Of a stretch of 23,278 nt of DNA, positions 1 to 9,620 are shown one piece after another. The stretch is taken from the NCBI GenBank assembly GCA_027578815.1, contig JANBTH010000258.1, positions 1-23,278 on the forward strand, read 5' to 3'. Position 1 is the stretch's first letter. The number at the start of each line of letters is the position of its first letter. The DNA comes from Coemansia sp. RSA 1804 (taxonomy: Eukaryota; Kickxellomycota; Kickxellomycetes; Kickxellales; Kickxellaceae). The position numbers were made by a program, and so were the translations under genes. Below the pieces are notes generated by a model that searched no databases, was not told the DNA's origin, and was given only the letters and a program-made list of their open reading frames with translations.

Positions 1-2
1 AC

Positions 3-3000
3 CGCCGTGGCTACGAACATGTCGCCTATCCAGGACCTTACGAGGAATCGCCACAACGAGCAATGGCGATCTCACAACTAGTTGGTGGTGACGCGAATGT
101 CTCTGCTGCACAAATACCTGGCAATATGGCTGACGGTGGAAGCCGTTATGGCTACAACGATCAGCCGGCCATGAAACGGGCAAGCGCCAAAGAGGCCTAC
201 GACATGCGGACGTCACCAATTTACCGTCCATCGGAACCTCCGTTGGCTACACCAAATCTGCAGTCACAGGCCATGCAGCCTCGGGATACAGGGTTTTCTC
301 CAGACGCTTCGCTTGTAAGAAACCAGGGACGTTGGGACGATCGGTCTGGGGCGGCTAGGCAGGAAGCGATACTCATTTCCGATACCGAGTCGCAGGCCGC
401 ACAGCTTCGTGGCAGCACAAGCAGACCCGTAGCAGGTAATAGCGACGACGAAAGCCGTCCACTAGCTACCCGCACGGACTTGGTCAGCAACGTCTCTGAA
501 AACTCACCACAGCCTCCAAACAAGCGACTCAAGCAGACACAAAGATCTCGTGGCAGACGCAGCGCCAACGCAGCAAGAGCAGCAATTGCAGCTGCGGCGG
601 CTAATGAGACGGCGTCTGATGTGGGTACGGACGACAACACGGCGAATAGAACTGACACCGAGACCAGGGACAACAGTACTCAGGATGGCGCTGGTAGGCG
701 CAGAAGGCCGCGCAAGACGCGCAGTTCGAAAAAGGTTGAGCTTTCTCGCGAGTTTGTTTACGACGATGAAGATGAAGCTGGGGTTATCAATGAAGATGAC
801 GCCCCGCTTGAGCAGAGCACAGCAGGTCTTGGCTTGCATACATATTCCGGGAGCTCGCCAGGAGACCAAGAGGTGGCTGTTCCCAACTCGAGGATTTTCG
901 ACGATCCCAACTCACGCAGTCTGCTTGCCGACGATTACACTGTGGACGAACATGTGCAAGCCTATATTCACCACGTACAGCAACGCACAGAGCGCGCAAT
1001 TGCAAAGTACGAAGAACACGCCAAGCGCAAGTCCCAGCGCATGCACGAGCACATTGTTCATCGCTACGGCCCATACTTGCGTGGCTACTTTGATAACGTT
1101 GGCAGAAACGGCAGTGGAGAGTACGATAGCGAGCTTATGCCTGACAGTCGTCGGTACTATGAAGAAGGGTATGACTCTGGCGATGAGCAGATGCGAGCGC
1201 CTGCAGCTAACGGTGGTGTTGGGCCGTATGTGCGCAGCTACCGTCACAGAAACGGATATCTGGGTGGTCTGGATGACTCACCGCTTTCAATGCCCAACGG
1301 CCAGCTGCAGCCACCTCTTATGGGCTACTTTACCCCGTCGATTCCTATATCTCCAAATGGCTATCACCTTGGCTATGGGCGTGATGGGACGCCTGGATCT
1401 GATATCAGCGAGATGGCTGTCCGCCCTGTCTATGATGGCATGTCGCTGGACTATCACGAGGGTGTGGATGTTCGGGAAGCCAGCTCCAGGAACGCGCTCT
1501 GGAGCCGTCTTGCTGTTGAGCAAGTGCCACGTGCGTTCCGCCATTTGCAAGCGAACATTCAGGTGCGTAACGCGAACATGCGTAGAGTGACCCAACTCTG
1601 CCAGCGCGAGGTTCGCCGTGTGTACGGTCCTGGGCCAACGCGTGCAAGCCAGCTTAATCCGCACCAGCCTGTTATTGTGCAACGTCCGCCAAAAGAGATT
1701 GTTATGCGTGCGCGACGTGGTATGCGGGAGATGCTAATGTTCTGGAAGCGCTACGAGAAAGAGGAGCGTGAGTTGCGCAAAAAGGCCGAAAAGGAGGCTG
1801 CAGAGCGTCAGAAGCAGGAAGAGGAAGCGCGTGAGGCTCGAAGACAGGCACGCAAACTTAACTTTCTTATTACCCAGACCGAACTGTACAGCCACTTTAT
1901 TGGTGACAAGATTGGCGATGGAGCAAACGCTGCTGACGATGAGAAGCTAAAAGCCGCGGCCGGAGCTGACACTTCTGGAACAGCCAAAAAGTTTGGCTCG
2001 ATTGACTTTGACGAGGAAGACGATGCGTCGCTCGCAGCACATGCGCGGAAAAGCGCGCAGAACGCACTGGCCCAGCAACAAGCACAGACTCGCGAATTTG
2101 ATGATGCGCGTCGCAAAGAGAATGGTGGCATTTCTACAAATCGCAAGGGAGGCAAGCAGGATCTTGACGGCTCTCAGGACGCAAATGTTGCGGATGTGCT
2201 TGACACAATGGACTTGCAGGAACCGGAGCTGATTTCCGGTACCGAGATATCCCAGCCGCGTATGCTGATGTGTCAGCTAAAGGAATACCAGCTGAAGGGT
2301 CTGAACTGGCTTGCAAATCTGTATGAACAGGGCATTAACGGCATTCTTGCAGACGAGATGGGGCTTGGAAAGACCGTGCAGTCCATTTCGTTGCTAGCCT
2401 ATCTTGCAGAGACCCACAATATTTGGGGACCTTTTATGGTTGTGGCACCCGCGTCAACCCTGCACAACTGGCAGCAAGAGCTTGCGAGGTTTGTTCCAGA
2501 ATTCAAGATACTTCCGTACTGGGGCTCTCAGAAGGACCGCAAAGTCCTGCGCAAGTCGCTTTGGAACCCAACAAGTCTTTCGCGAAAGGACTCTGCATTC
2601 CATGTTCTGGTCACGTCCTACCAGCTTGTTGTGTCGGATGAGCTATATCTGAACAGGGTCAAGTGGCAGTACATGGTGCTTGATGAGGCGCAAGCCATTA
2701 AAAGCTCTTCGTCTGCGCGCTGGAAAACGCTACTTGGCTTCCATTGCCGCAACAGGCTTTTGCTTACTGGTACACCGATCCAGAACAGTATGCAGGAGCT
2801 GTGGGCGCTGCTGCATTTTATCATGCCTACGCTGTTTGACTCGCACGAGGAGTTTAGCGAATGGTTCTCGCGCGATATCGAGTCACATGCCGAGAACCGC
2901 ACTGATCTCAATCAACATCAGCTCCATCGCTTACACATGATCCTCAAACCATTTATGTTGAGAAGAAACAAGCGCCATGTCCAGCACGAGCTAGGCGAGA

Positions 3001-5192
3001 AGATCGAGCATCTGGTTCCTTGCGAGTTGACAAAAAGACAAAAGGACATGTACCGTGGCTTGATGAGCAAGATATCGATCCCAGAGCTTCTGGAGCGACT
3101 ACAGAGCGGGTCTGGCCATGGCAGCAAGGACGACTCGGACGAGAGTCTGATGAACCTTGTGATGCAGTTCCGCAAAGTATGCAGCCATCCGGAGCTGTTT
3201 GAACGAGCAGAGGTTGAGAGTCCGTTCATGTTTGGCGTCTTCCCCACAACGGGATCTCTCTTACGAGAGGGCGAAGATCTATCCTGTTCCTATGCATCCC
3301 GTAGCATTGTCTCGCTTCCTTTGCCAAAGCTGTTATACCGTGACTCGCTTGTGGTGCCAAATATGCAGACACCACGCCAGAGCCTATTGAATAAGCTGAG
3401 CCTGTGGACGCCACAACGCATTTCTGAAGACTGCACTGGCGGTTGCCTGTTTGGACTATTGCGCCTTTGTGCGCCATCAATCTCGCAGGCAGTGCGAGCG
3501 TTCACTGGTCCGCTGAATAGGATTTTGGACGACCTGAGCGAAGAGGAGGCACGCTCAGCAGCACGGAGCCAGTACAATCTTATGCTCCAGCCAGAGTACG
3601 ATTCCGATAAAACATCTTCCACATTGCGTAATGTCGAGCCTGGAGGTGTGCTGCATGCTCTTTCAAACGTATTTGCCTCAGAGAACCTGTGCGTCTCGCC
3701 CAATCTCAGCGGTCTTGCGACCATCACGCAAAAAGAGTTTAGCACCTCGTATATGAGTCTGGTTGCGCCTGCATACAAGCCGTCAGCTGTATCGCCGCCT
3801 ACTGATCTTATTATCAGCGATAGATCGGCAGCTTGGGAGTATGAGGACTTTATGCTGCGGAACCCATTGGCGAAGCGGATTACTTGTGGCCGCAAGGACC
3901 TAGACGACTGGACGCGGCCATTTAGATCTCAAGGACTGACCGATATCTGGATGCCGTCGATGGACAAGCTTATCAGATACTCTGGCAAGATGTCTGTTCT
4001 CGATAAACTGCTGACTCAATTGAAGCAAGAAGGGCATCGTGTACTGCTGTACTTCCAGATGACAAAGATGATTGACCTGTTTGAAGAGTACCTCGCGTAC
4101 CGCAAGCATACGTATCTGCGACTGGATGGCTCTTCAAAGATCTCTGATCGTCGCGACATGGTGATGGATTGGCAGACAAGGGACGACATATTTATTTTCT
4201 TGCTCAGCACGCGAGCTGGTGGGCTTGGTATTAATCTGACCGCTGCTGACACAGTCATATTCTTCGAGAGTGACTGGAACCCTACCGTCGACAGCCAGGC
4301 AATGGACCGTGCCCACAGACTGGGTCAGACCAAGCAAGTCGTTGTCTATCGACTGATAACGCGCGGTACAGTTGAAGAACGGATCCTGCAGCGCGCTAGA
4401 CAAAAGGACGAGATCCATAGGATTGTTATTTCTGGTGGCGATGGTGCAAATGCCGGAGCAGCTGGCCATGGAGAAGCCGGAGGCACAAACGAGCAGGGTG
4501 AGCCGATTTCAGGAGGCTTCTCGTCGAACTTTGAGCCTAGCTCGAAGGAGATTGTGTCGCTGCTTCTTGGCGAAACGACCGACGACGAGAGCACCTCACG
4601 CAATGAGCGTCTGCTGATGGCACGCCGGGCTCAGACGACATCCAACCATATATACGGCGGTGGCGGCTACCCAGGTATGCTGGATATCGAGCTTCTTGAC
4701 AAGCTTAGGAACAGCAGCACTGGTGAAGAGAGCGAGAATCTGGATGTTTGGGATAAGGTGGTCTTGCTGCCTCCTCCTAACCCAGATGCGCTTCTTTTCG
4801 CACACGGCGAGGGAGTGGGTGCTGCCAGCCAGCGTGCTCTTTCAGGAAAACTTGATTCCATGTTTGACGCAGCGATACAAGATCAGATAATAGAGCGGGA
4901 GAAGCAGCAGCGCCAGCAACGCCAGCAGCGACTGCGTGGCTCAGGTAGAGGCGGCAAGCGCGGAGGGGGAGCTGGAGTCCAGCGCGAGAAACGCAAGCCC
5001 CGCTCGTCTGCAGCCAACGCAAAGAGAGATCATAATAGCGCGAGCGGCAGCGTTGCGGATTCGCGGGCCGATACACCCGAGCCGAACAGCAAGCGTGTGC
5101 GTACCAATGCGGCAAGCGCCATGTCAACGCCCAAGGAGGGAGAGCAGGTTGAAACCACAGCGGCAAGCGCTGCTGTTGCTACGTATATATAG
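3..5192 (+). CDS. INO80: INO80 chromatin-remodelling ATPase (5' partial)
   Basis: This is the catalytic subunit of the INO80 nuclear complex, which slides nucleosomes and exchanges H2A.Z using ATP. Residue numbers count the ATG at 63 as 1. About 480 residues are disordered, with a basic NLS-like stretch (GRRRRPRKTRSSKK). Residues 480-615 form the HSA/DBINO region, ending in the INO80 signature LNFLITQTELYSHFIGDKI. The Snf2 ATPase lobe 1 starts near 739 with Walker A DEMGLGKT (about 764-771), DEAQ (about 874) and TGTPIQN. A long insertion follows at about 1050-1310; in this family it is the Rvb1/Rvb2-binding insert. Lobe 2 ends with DRAHRLGQ (about 1414). The C-terminal tail is basic and Q/R-rich. 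The frame is open from base 3 through the ATG at 63 with no stop, so the true start is probably upstream of the window. No intron is needed. The family assignment is secure; only the N-terminus is open. Confidence 0.96.
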   Translation, partial: RRGYEHVAYPGPYEESPQRAMAISQLVGGDANVSAAQIPGNMADGGSRYGYNDQPAMKRASAKEAYDMRTSPIYRPSEPPLATPNLQSQAMQPRDTGFSPDASLVRNQGRWDDRSGAARQEAILISDTESQAAQLRGSTSRPVAGNSDDESRPLATRTDLVSNVSENSPQPPNKRLKQTQRSRGRRSANAARAAIAAAAANETASDVGTDDNTANRTDTETRDNSTQDGAGRRRRPRKTRSSKKVELSREFVYDDEDEAGVINEDDAPLEQSTAGLGLHTYSGSSPGDQEVAVPNSRIFDDPNSRSLLADDYTVDEHVQAYIHHVQQRTERAIAKYEEHAKRKSQRMHEHIVHRYGPYLRGYFDNVGRNGSGEYDSELMPDSRRYYEEGYDSGDEQMRAPAANGGVGPYVRSYRHRNGYLGGLDDSPLSMPNGQLQPPLMGYFTPSIPISPNGYHLGYGRDGTPGSDISEMAVRPVYDGMSLDYHEGVDVREASSRNALWSRLAVEQVPRAFRHLQANIQVRNANMRRVTQLCQREVRRVYGPGPTRASQLNPHQPVIVQRPPKEIVMRARRGMREMLMFWKRYEKEERELRKKAEKEAAERQKQEEEAREARRQARKLNFLITQTELYSHFIGDKIGDGANAADDEKLKAAAGADTSGTAKKFGSIDFDEEDDASLAAHARKSAQNALAQQQAQTREFDDARRKENGGISTNRKGGKQDLDGSQDANVADVLDTMDLQEPELISGTEISQPRMLMCQLKEYQLKGLNWLANLYEQGINGILADEMGLGKTVQSISLLAYLAETHNIWGPFMVVAPASTLHNWQQELARFVPEFKILPYWGSQKDRKVLRKSLWNPTSLSRKDSAFHVLVTSYQLVVSDELYLNRVKWQYMVLDEAQAIKSSSSARWKTLLGFHCRNRLLLTGTPIQNSMQELWALLHFIMPTLFDSHEEFSEWFSRDIESHAENRTDLNQHQLHRLHMILKPFMLRRNKRHVQHELGEKIEHLVPCELTKRQKDMYRGLMSKISIPELLERLQSGSGHGSKDDSDESLMNLVMQFRKVCSHPELFERAEVESPFMFGVFPTTGSLLREGEDLSCSYASRSIVSLPLPKLLYRDSLVVPNMQTPRQSLLNKLSLWTPQRISEDCTGGCLFGLLRLCAPSISQAVRAFTGPLNRILDDLSEEEARSAARSQYNLMLQPEYDSDKTSSTLRNVEPGGVLHALSNVFASENLCVSPNLSGLATITQKEFSTSYMSLVAPAYKPSAVSPPTDLIISDRSAAWEYEDFMLRNPLAKRITCGRKDLDDWTRPFRSQGLTDIWMPSMDKLIRYSGKMSVLDKLLTQLKQEGHRVLLYFQMTKMIDLFEEYLAYRKHTYLRLDGSSKISDRRDMVMDWQTRDDIFIFLLSTRAGGLGINLTAADTVIFFESDWNPTVDSQAMDRAHRLGQTKQVVVYRLITRGTVEERILQRARQKDEIHRIVISGGDGANAGAAGHGEAGGTNEQGEPISGGFSSNFEPSSKEIVSLLLGETTDDESTSRNERLLMARRAQTTSNHIYGGGGYPGMLDIELLDKLRNSSTGEESENLDVWDKVVLLPPPNPDALLFAHGEGVGAASQRALSGKLDSMFDAAIQDQIIEREKQQRQQRQQRLRGSGRGGKRGGGAGVQREKRKPRSSAANAKRDHNSASGSVADSRADTPEPNSKRVRTNAASAMSTPKEGEQVETTAASAAVATYI

Positions 5193-7279
5193 ACACGAGA
5201 GAGCGAGGCAGTTTTTCTTACATTTTTAGGATCTTTGGATTTTTTCTATTCCATCGATGGATTCTCACAAAAGACATTATCAAATGGATCTTGCTTGATT
5301 TGCATTGTGTCGTGGTTGTGAGAAAATAGAGAATTGAGATCTTTTTATTTACAAAAGAGACGATGACGAAATGTTTGGTTTTCGAGGCTGATAACAATAG
5401 CAGCCACCCGAGCGGGATTGTTACATAAATGCGAGTGTAAAAATGTATATAAAAATAGCCGAATTCGGTGTACTAAGAGCTATTAACGAGCACACGCTTG
5501 AGGAACTCGCAAATATCATAGCGTAGATATGCGTTAAATACACAACTTGTCGAGAAAGCAACAGTAACGCACAGAGGCAGGATGGTCCCTAATGGCCGAC
5601 ACAAGCAATCCTTGGGCAGCCTACTTGAACGCTTAGTCTTTATCCGTGTTTACATATTCTTTCTCATTTCATACTTTGTTTTTGATGTGTTGTGTTGTGT
5701 TGTGTTGTTTGTTTGGTTTTCTGTGCGCAGAACATTTACAAAATAGGAGGACGGATGGTTATTGTATACTGTTCGGGACACTTGCAAAAGCTGGGGTCCT
5801 TTCTGCCATTTTTCCAGCGTCCAAAATAAGAAACAATAACAATGCAAGCAGAAGACTAAAGAATGCGCAAAGAAACAGGTGCAAAGCGCAATCCACTATT
5901 TATTATTGGTATTCTTTTAGCTTTTAAACGATATCACCATTTGACGGAGACTGTCAACTTTGTTGATTCTGCGTCAATGATTTTCAAACCTGCTTTTTTC
6001 TGGGAGGGTCTTCTTTCGCCATATTCGCCAAAGTACCTAACTGGTGGTGAATTTCCCCCTTTCTTCTCTTTATTTACGTTTTTCTCTTTCTCTGTGAATT
6101 TACTCTTTTTGTGCAACTTTTTTCTCCTTTCTTTTTGCATCTGTTTTGCATTTCCCGGTTTGCATTGGGAGCTTTCTTAAAAATTGTTTCAAAGGAAAGG
6201 CACTTTGAGCTTTTATTATTTATTTGTTTCTTTTTCGTTTGGTCGACAAAAGTATCAGCAGTACACGGGTGTTGGCTTCTGGACGACTTTTCCCAATCTT
6301 TAACAGTGTTTATTGTAAATTTCCTTTATATAGAAAGGGTAAGGGTGCACAGAGGAGGATTCTGACAGCCTGGTTATCTTTTCTTTTCTTATCCGATCTT
6401 TTCTTGTCTTTTCCTACTGCTTGGCAGCTACATAGTTCATTTGTGTTCACAGGGAAAGGGCTTTTTGCTGGTACAATTTTCGCCAGCAGTAACAAAGCTA
6501 GCCGCTCAGACGCACTCGCCCAATCCTTAGTACACACATACTGCAGCCGCTGCCAGAATCATAAATCAACCTTTTGCGCCAAAAATCGAGAGAACAATCG
6601 GATAAACGCACAGCATCTATCTGGCTTGTAGACCCAGCAGAGACAGAGCAGCAATTAGAGACACAAAGGGCAAGCAGCAAGAGCGAAGGGACAACTGTAT
6701 GGTACCCACACCACTACTCTGAAGAAAAAGGAGAAAAGGCTGCCAACTCTGCTCTCTGAGGGGCGTATATGTGCTGTGCTGTTATTGATATATGATTGTT
6801 GACTTTTTCTTTCTTTCTTGTGTATTGGCTTGACTGTTTATTTCTTCTTCTTGACCAGCTTGCTTACCAAAAAGGGAGCCTTTAGAAACCGCATTCTTGG
6901 CCTTTCTTTCTTTTTTAGTTTGCCAGATCTCGATTTTCTCTCTATCTATCGTTTGTATTTCTCTTTACTTTTTTGTTTACACGGCAACAAACGCGAGTAC
7001 TAGTGGAATCGGCATTAGGGTGCGGGCTTCTTCAGTTGGAACGTGTAGAATTTCTTTTTCGTTCTCTTTTTCTTCCATTCATTGCTCTGACACCAGCCTG
7101 TTGGTACTGAGAGCAGACATCCACTACGTCATCCACCCTTTCTCTTCTCCGTTATCCGCTCTCCGTTCTCCGTTCTTCTGCTGTGTTATATTTTCTTTTC
7201 TCTCCTTTCTTTTCCCTCTTGCACAGCTGCAAAAAAAGTACCCGCGATATATAGCCAACATCCCCTTTTCCACTTGCAA
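5193..7279. other. Long T-rich intergenic region between INO80 and SPG1
   Basis: About 2.1 kb lies between the INO80 stop and the SPG1 start. Most of it is pyrimidine-rich on the plus strand, and its translations are low-complexity Phe/Leu/Ser or Lys-rich, so I do not call them genes. A TATATAAA element lies near 5445-5452. A less biased block at 5473-5649 is open on the minus strand for 58 codons (see findings). Bases 6480-6760 are purine-rich on the plus strand and resemble leader sequence, possibly the SPG1 5' UTR. I recognise no RNA gene here. Confidence 0.5.
5686..5707. repeat. Pentanucleotide microsatellite (TGTGT)n
   Basis: Four perfect tandem copies of TGTGT plus two further bases lie in the spacer downstream of INO80. 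It is a simple repeat with no evident function. Confidence 0.85.
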
Positions 7280-8462
7280 ATGTCTTCTGGACAACACAAG
7301 CGCGAAGACGACGACTCTGCAGCCGAGGATGAGTAAGTGTATAGTGCTCTTATGCACGATTGCAACCGTTGGCATAGGCTACCCTTTAAAGTGGAAGCAC
7401 ATGCTCAACCTACACATGTCTTTATTGTCAAAGTATGTTCATTTTGTTGGGCGCTGCTTCTCGCAAGAATGTAAACGAATTGGATGGAGCAAAAGGGCAG
7501 GATGGGAATGATGGGGGGGGACAGCGGTGGATAAAGACACATTCATTATTTCTACCGCCAGCATAACCAACCCAATTACCAGGCTTCACAGTAGGACAGA
7601 CAAGCCATACACACAAGGCATGATGCATGTGTGCCCGTCAGACTTGTCTTCTTTTTCTCCTGGCGCATGTAATGATGCGCTTTATGGCTGACACAATCTC
7701 CTCCCTAGAATTCTTCTCGTTATTTTGGTTTCTGCATTCCTTTCCACGCATGCTTGCTTGCTTATTTTTCTTTTTATCTGCAGCATGCTCATTGATTAAT
7801 TGTGCGGTTGGTTGGGCCCGTTTCCCCGCTTCTATTTTTGCTTGTCTTTGCATGACTGTCTTGCTGGCTGGGATTGTAGGATCGTGCTCAAGGTCGGAAT
7901 GCTAGGGGACGCACAGATAGGCAAAACAACACTCATGGTTCGATACGTATTTGGCGAGTACGATCCGAACATTGTCCAGACATTGGGCGTGAACTATCTG
8001 GAGAAATCAGTCCATCTGCGGAATACACGAGTACGGTTCAGTATCTGGGATCTTGGTGGCGAGCGAGAGTTCCTAAGCATGCTTCCGCTTGTATGCTCAG
8101 AGTCGGCGGTCATTCTGTTTCTCTTTGATCTAACGCAACGGCGGTCTCTAAACTCTATTGAGCAGTGGTATCGGCAAGCGCGCGCATTCAACAGCACTGC
8201 TGCACCGATCCTGGTGGGCACAAAATACGATCAGTTTGCAGACGAGGAGTTTACATCCAAGGAGGAACAGGTGGTTATTACAAGACGAGCGCGGCTAGTT
8301 GCTCGGGCAATGAGGGCGTCGCTTGTCTTTTGCTCGTCATTGCGCTCGATCAATGTCCAGCGCATATTCAAGATTGCTCTCAGCAAGACGTTTGATCTGC
8401 GGCCAAACTTTGAGGAGATTACCGAGTTTGGCGAGCCCATTTTAGAATTTAAAAATGTTTGA
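7280..8462 (+). CDS. SPG1: Spg1/Tem1-family septum-promoting GTPase (two exons: 7280-7332, 7880-8462)
   Basis: This Ras-like GTPase heads the septation initiation / mitotic exit network at the spindle pole body and, in relatives, activates a Cdc7/Cdc15-type kinase. Splicing a GTAAGT donor at 7333 to a GTAG acceptor ending at 7879 gives 211 residues, close to family length. The intron falls after two bases of codon 18 (GA|G). Exon 1 is a short acidic leader. Motifs are: G1 GDAQIGKT (27-34), switch-I Thr52, G3 WDLGGE (74-79), family-typical G4 GTKYD (131-135) and G5-like CSS (169-171). WYRQARAFN and IWDLGG are Spg1/Tem1 hallmarks that separate it from Rab and Ras. There is no C-terminal prenylation CaaX, as in the family. 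At the Ras Gln61 position it has Glu79, where I recall Gln in Spg1 (see findings). Exon 2 is certain; exon 1 rests on splice-site quality and frame. Confidence 0.92.
7333..7879 (+). other. Spliceosomal intron of SPG1
   Basis: The 5' splice site is a consensus GTAAGT right after the coding triplets GCC GAG GAT GA. The 3' splice site is GGATTGTAG, and a possible TGACT branch point lies near 7851. Removing it restores the frame so that the leader runs directly into the GTPase beta-1 strand (IVLKVGMLGD). At 547 nt it is long for a fungal intron. It is T-rich and shows no recognisable internal gene. Confidence 0.85.
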
Positions 8463-8931
8463 TCCATATTAACCTTTATTTTTCCCCCTCCTTGTTTTCA
8501 TTTTTCCATAAATTGTGATACTTTGCCATTTTGCTTGCACAATTAAGAAAGAAAAGATAGCATCTTTTGCTGTAGAAGAAAGTAACTGGAGAATAACGTA
8601 GAATCCGCAGACATTTATCCATTGTACTGTCGACAAGCACGTTGTTCTTTTGGTTCATTGCACATGCCGCGCTGGTTCCAGTGCAAGAAAATTCCGAAAA
8701 TGCACTGCCAAATTGCAAGCACTCTAAGAGCGTTCGTCGGAATCTGATCACGCGGTGGCTTCAACAATGCTTTATTAATGCTGGCGAACAGAGAATGCTG
8801 TGCTGCATGCTCTTCTCTTCAGCAAACAGCATTATTTCATCTTTTATCTCCCATTTTTCACATTTTTCCCTCACAGCTCTTATTTGGCTTTATCGCCTTT
8901 CTTCATCTTCCTCGTTTTTTTCCCTATAGCC
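8463..8931. other. Intergenic region SPG1 - RAMP4-like
   Basis: This 469-bp spacer must hold the SPG1 3' end and the promoter of the next gene. A 7-bp inverted repeat lies at 8679-8685/8701-8707 with a 15-nt loop. A pyrimidine tract ending in CCCTATAG finishes two bases before the next start codon and looks like a 3' splice site (see findings). No coding or RNA gene is recognised. Confidence 0.5.
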
Positions 8932-9474
8932 ATGCCGACCACCCCTATGCCAGCCAACCTCCGCCAGCGTTCGGAGAAGTACGCGCAAAACGTCAACAAA
9001 CGCGGAAATGTAAAAATGTCACTGGATCCAAAGGTCGAGCAAAGGCTCGAGGCCGAGCGTCTGCGCAAGAAGGGACTTGGGAAGAACACGCCGATGATGG
9101 TGTCGAACAGCCGCAGGATCCTCCTTGTGCTCCTTGCGCTAGTTCTTGGAAGCACGCTGTACCAGGTATTCCTGCCGCTGTTTGGAAGCGGCGGCGGCAG
9201 TAACAACACTGGCAGCAGCGCCAGATCAAGCAAGAAGGGCGCGTCCAAGCAGAACACCGAGCTTACGCGCGAGCAGCAAGCAAGGGCTGCCGAGGCCGTT
9301 CTGCGGGCCATGAACCAGCAAAAGCTCGAAAAGTATCGAGACAGCGCAAACAAGTACAGTGCCGAGGAACCCGCTGATTCCAATGGCGAGGACTTTGTCT
9401 CGGTCACGCTTGCTGCAAGCCCTGATTCCAACGAAGAGCCGCCGGTTGTGAACGCTAAGAAACCGCTGGTCTGA
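8932..9474 (+). CDS. RAMP4/SERP (Ysy6-like) ER membrane protein with extended C-terminal tail
   Basis: The N-terminus resembles the RAMP4/SERP1/Ysy6 family of small tail-anchored ER proteins that associate with the Sec61 translocon and help stabilise membrane proteins under stress. The family-like part is RQRSEKYAQNVNKRGNV (11-27). A basic, charged linker follows, then one hydrophobic helix (about 62-80, ILLVLLALVLGSTLYQVF). Family members are usually about 65 residues and end just after this helix. This one is 180 residues. After a Gly/Ser linker with a possible N-glycosylation site (N91-N-T), it continues with an Ala/Gln/Glu-rich probable helix (109-135) and an acidic, disordered end. The ATG at 8932 is chosen because family similarity begins right after it; the upstream open frame is only Phe-rich leader. 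The next gene is also an ER gene on the same strand. Family membership is likely from the N-terminus, but the tail is unlike known members. Confidence 0.72.
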   Translation: MPTTPMPANLRQRSEKYAQNVNKRGNVKMSLDPKVEQRLEAERLRKKGLGKNTPMMVSNSRRILLVLLALVLGSTLYQVFLPLFGSGGGSNNTGSSARSSKKGASKQNTELTREQQARAAEAVLRAMNQQKLEKYRDSANKYSAEEPADSNGEDFVSVTLAASPDSNEEPPVVNAKKPLV

Positions 9475-9614
9475 GGAGGCTTGCTCGCCATTTGCCAGCA
9501 TTAACAGCTTAATTTTATTTGGTTTTTTGTTTTGAGGGAAGCCTTTTCGTGCGTTGCTTTTTATTGGCAATGCATTTAATTGTTATTTTTATTTTTAGGT
9601 TTGCCATTTTTTGT

Positions 9615-9620
9615 AATAAA
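9615..9620 (+). terminator. Candidate poly(A) signal AATAAA of the RAMP4-like gene
   Basis: A consensus AATAAA hexamer lies about 140 bases after the stop codon, in AT-rich sequence. This is assigned by position only. Confidence 0.4.

Noticed and set aside
5361..5391. Box C/D-like words (GATGACGA and CTGA) after the INO80 stop
   Set aside because: The C box does not match RTGATGA, and the spacing of about 25 bases is too short for a C/D snoRNA.
5445..5452. TATATAAA element as evidence for a Pol III snRNA gene
   Set aside because: The sequence 25-30 bases downstream does not resemble U6 or another RNA I know, and TATA words are expected in AT-rich spacers.
5863..6631. Open frames of 105 and 135 codons in the INO80-SPG1 spacer
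   Set aside because: Their Phe/Leu/Ser-rich translations follow from the pyrimidine bias. No conserved motif is recognised.
6897..7511. 204-codon open frame overlapping SPG1 exon 1
   Set aside because: The translation is low-complexity Phe/Ser from T-rich DNA, with no family resemblance. The spliced SPG1 model explains the region better.
7512..7521. G-run in the SPG1 intron as a G-quadruplex
   Set aside because: It is a single run of G without the further runs needed for a quadruplex.
8679..8707. 7-bp inverted repeat (CAGTGCA / TGCACTG) downstream of SPG1
   Set aside because: The arms are short, the 15-nt loop is long and nothing flanks it. It is compatible with chance in a 470-bp spacer.
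9155..9222. Short intron inside the RAMP4-like gene (CAG|GTATTC to GGCAG)
   Set aside because: The possible intron would be under 50 bases with a poor donor and no branch site, so the uninterrupted ORF is preferred.
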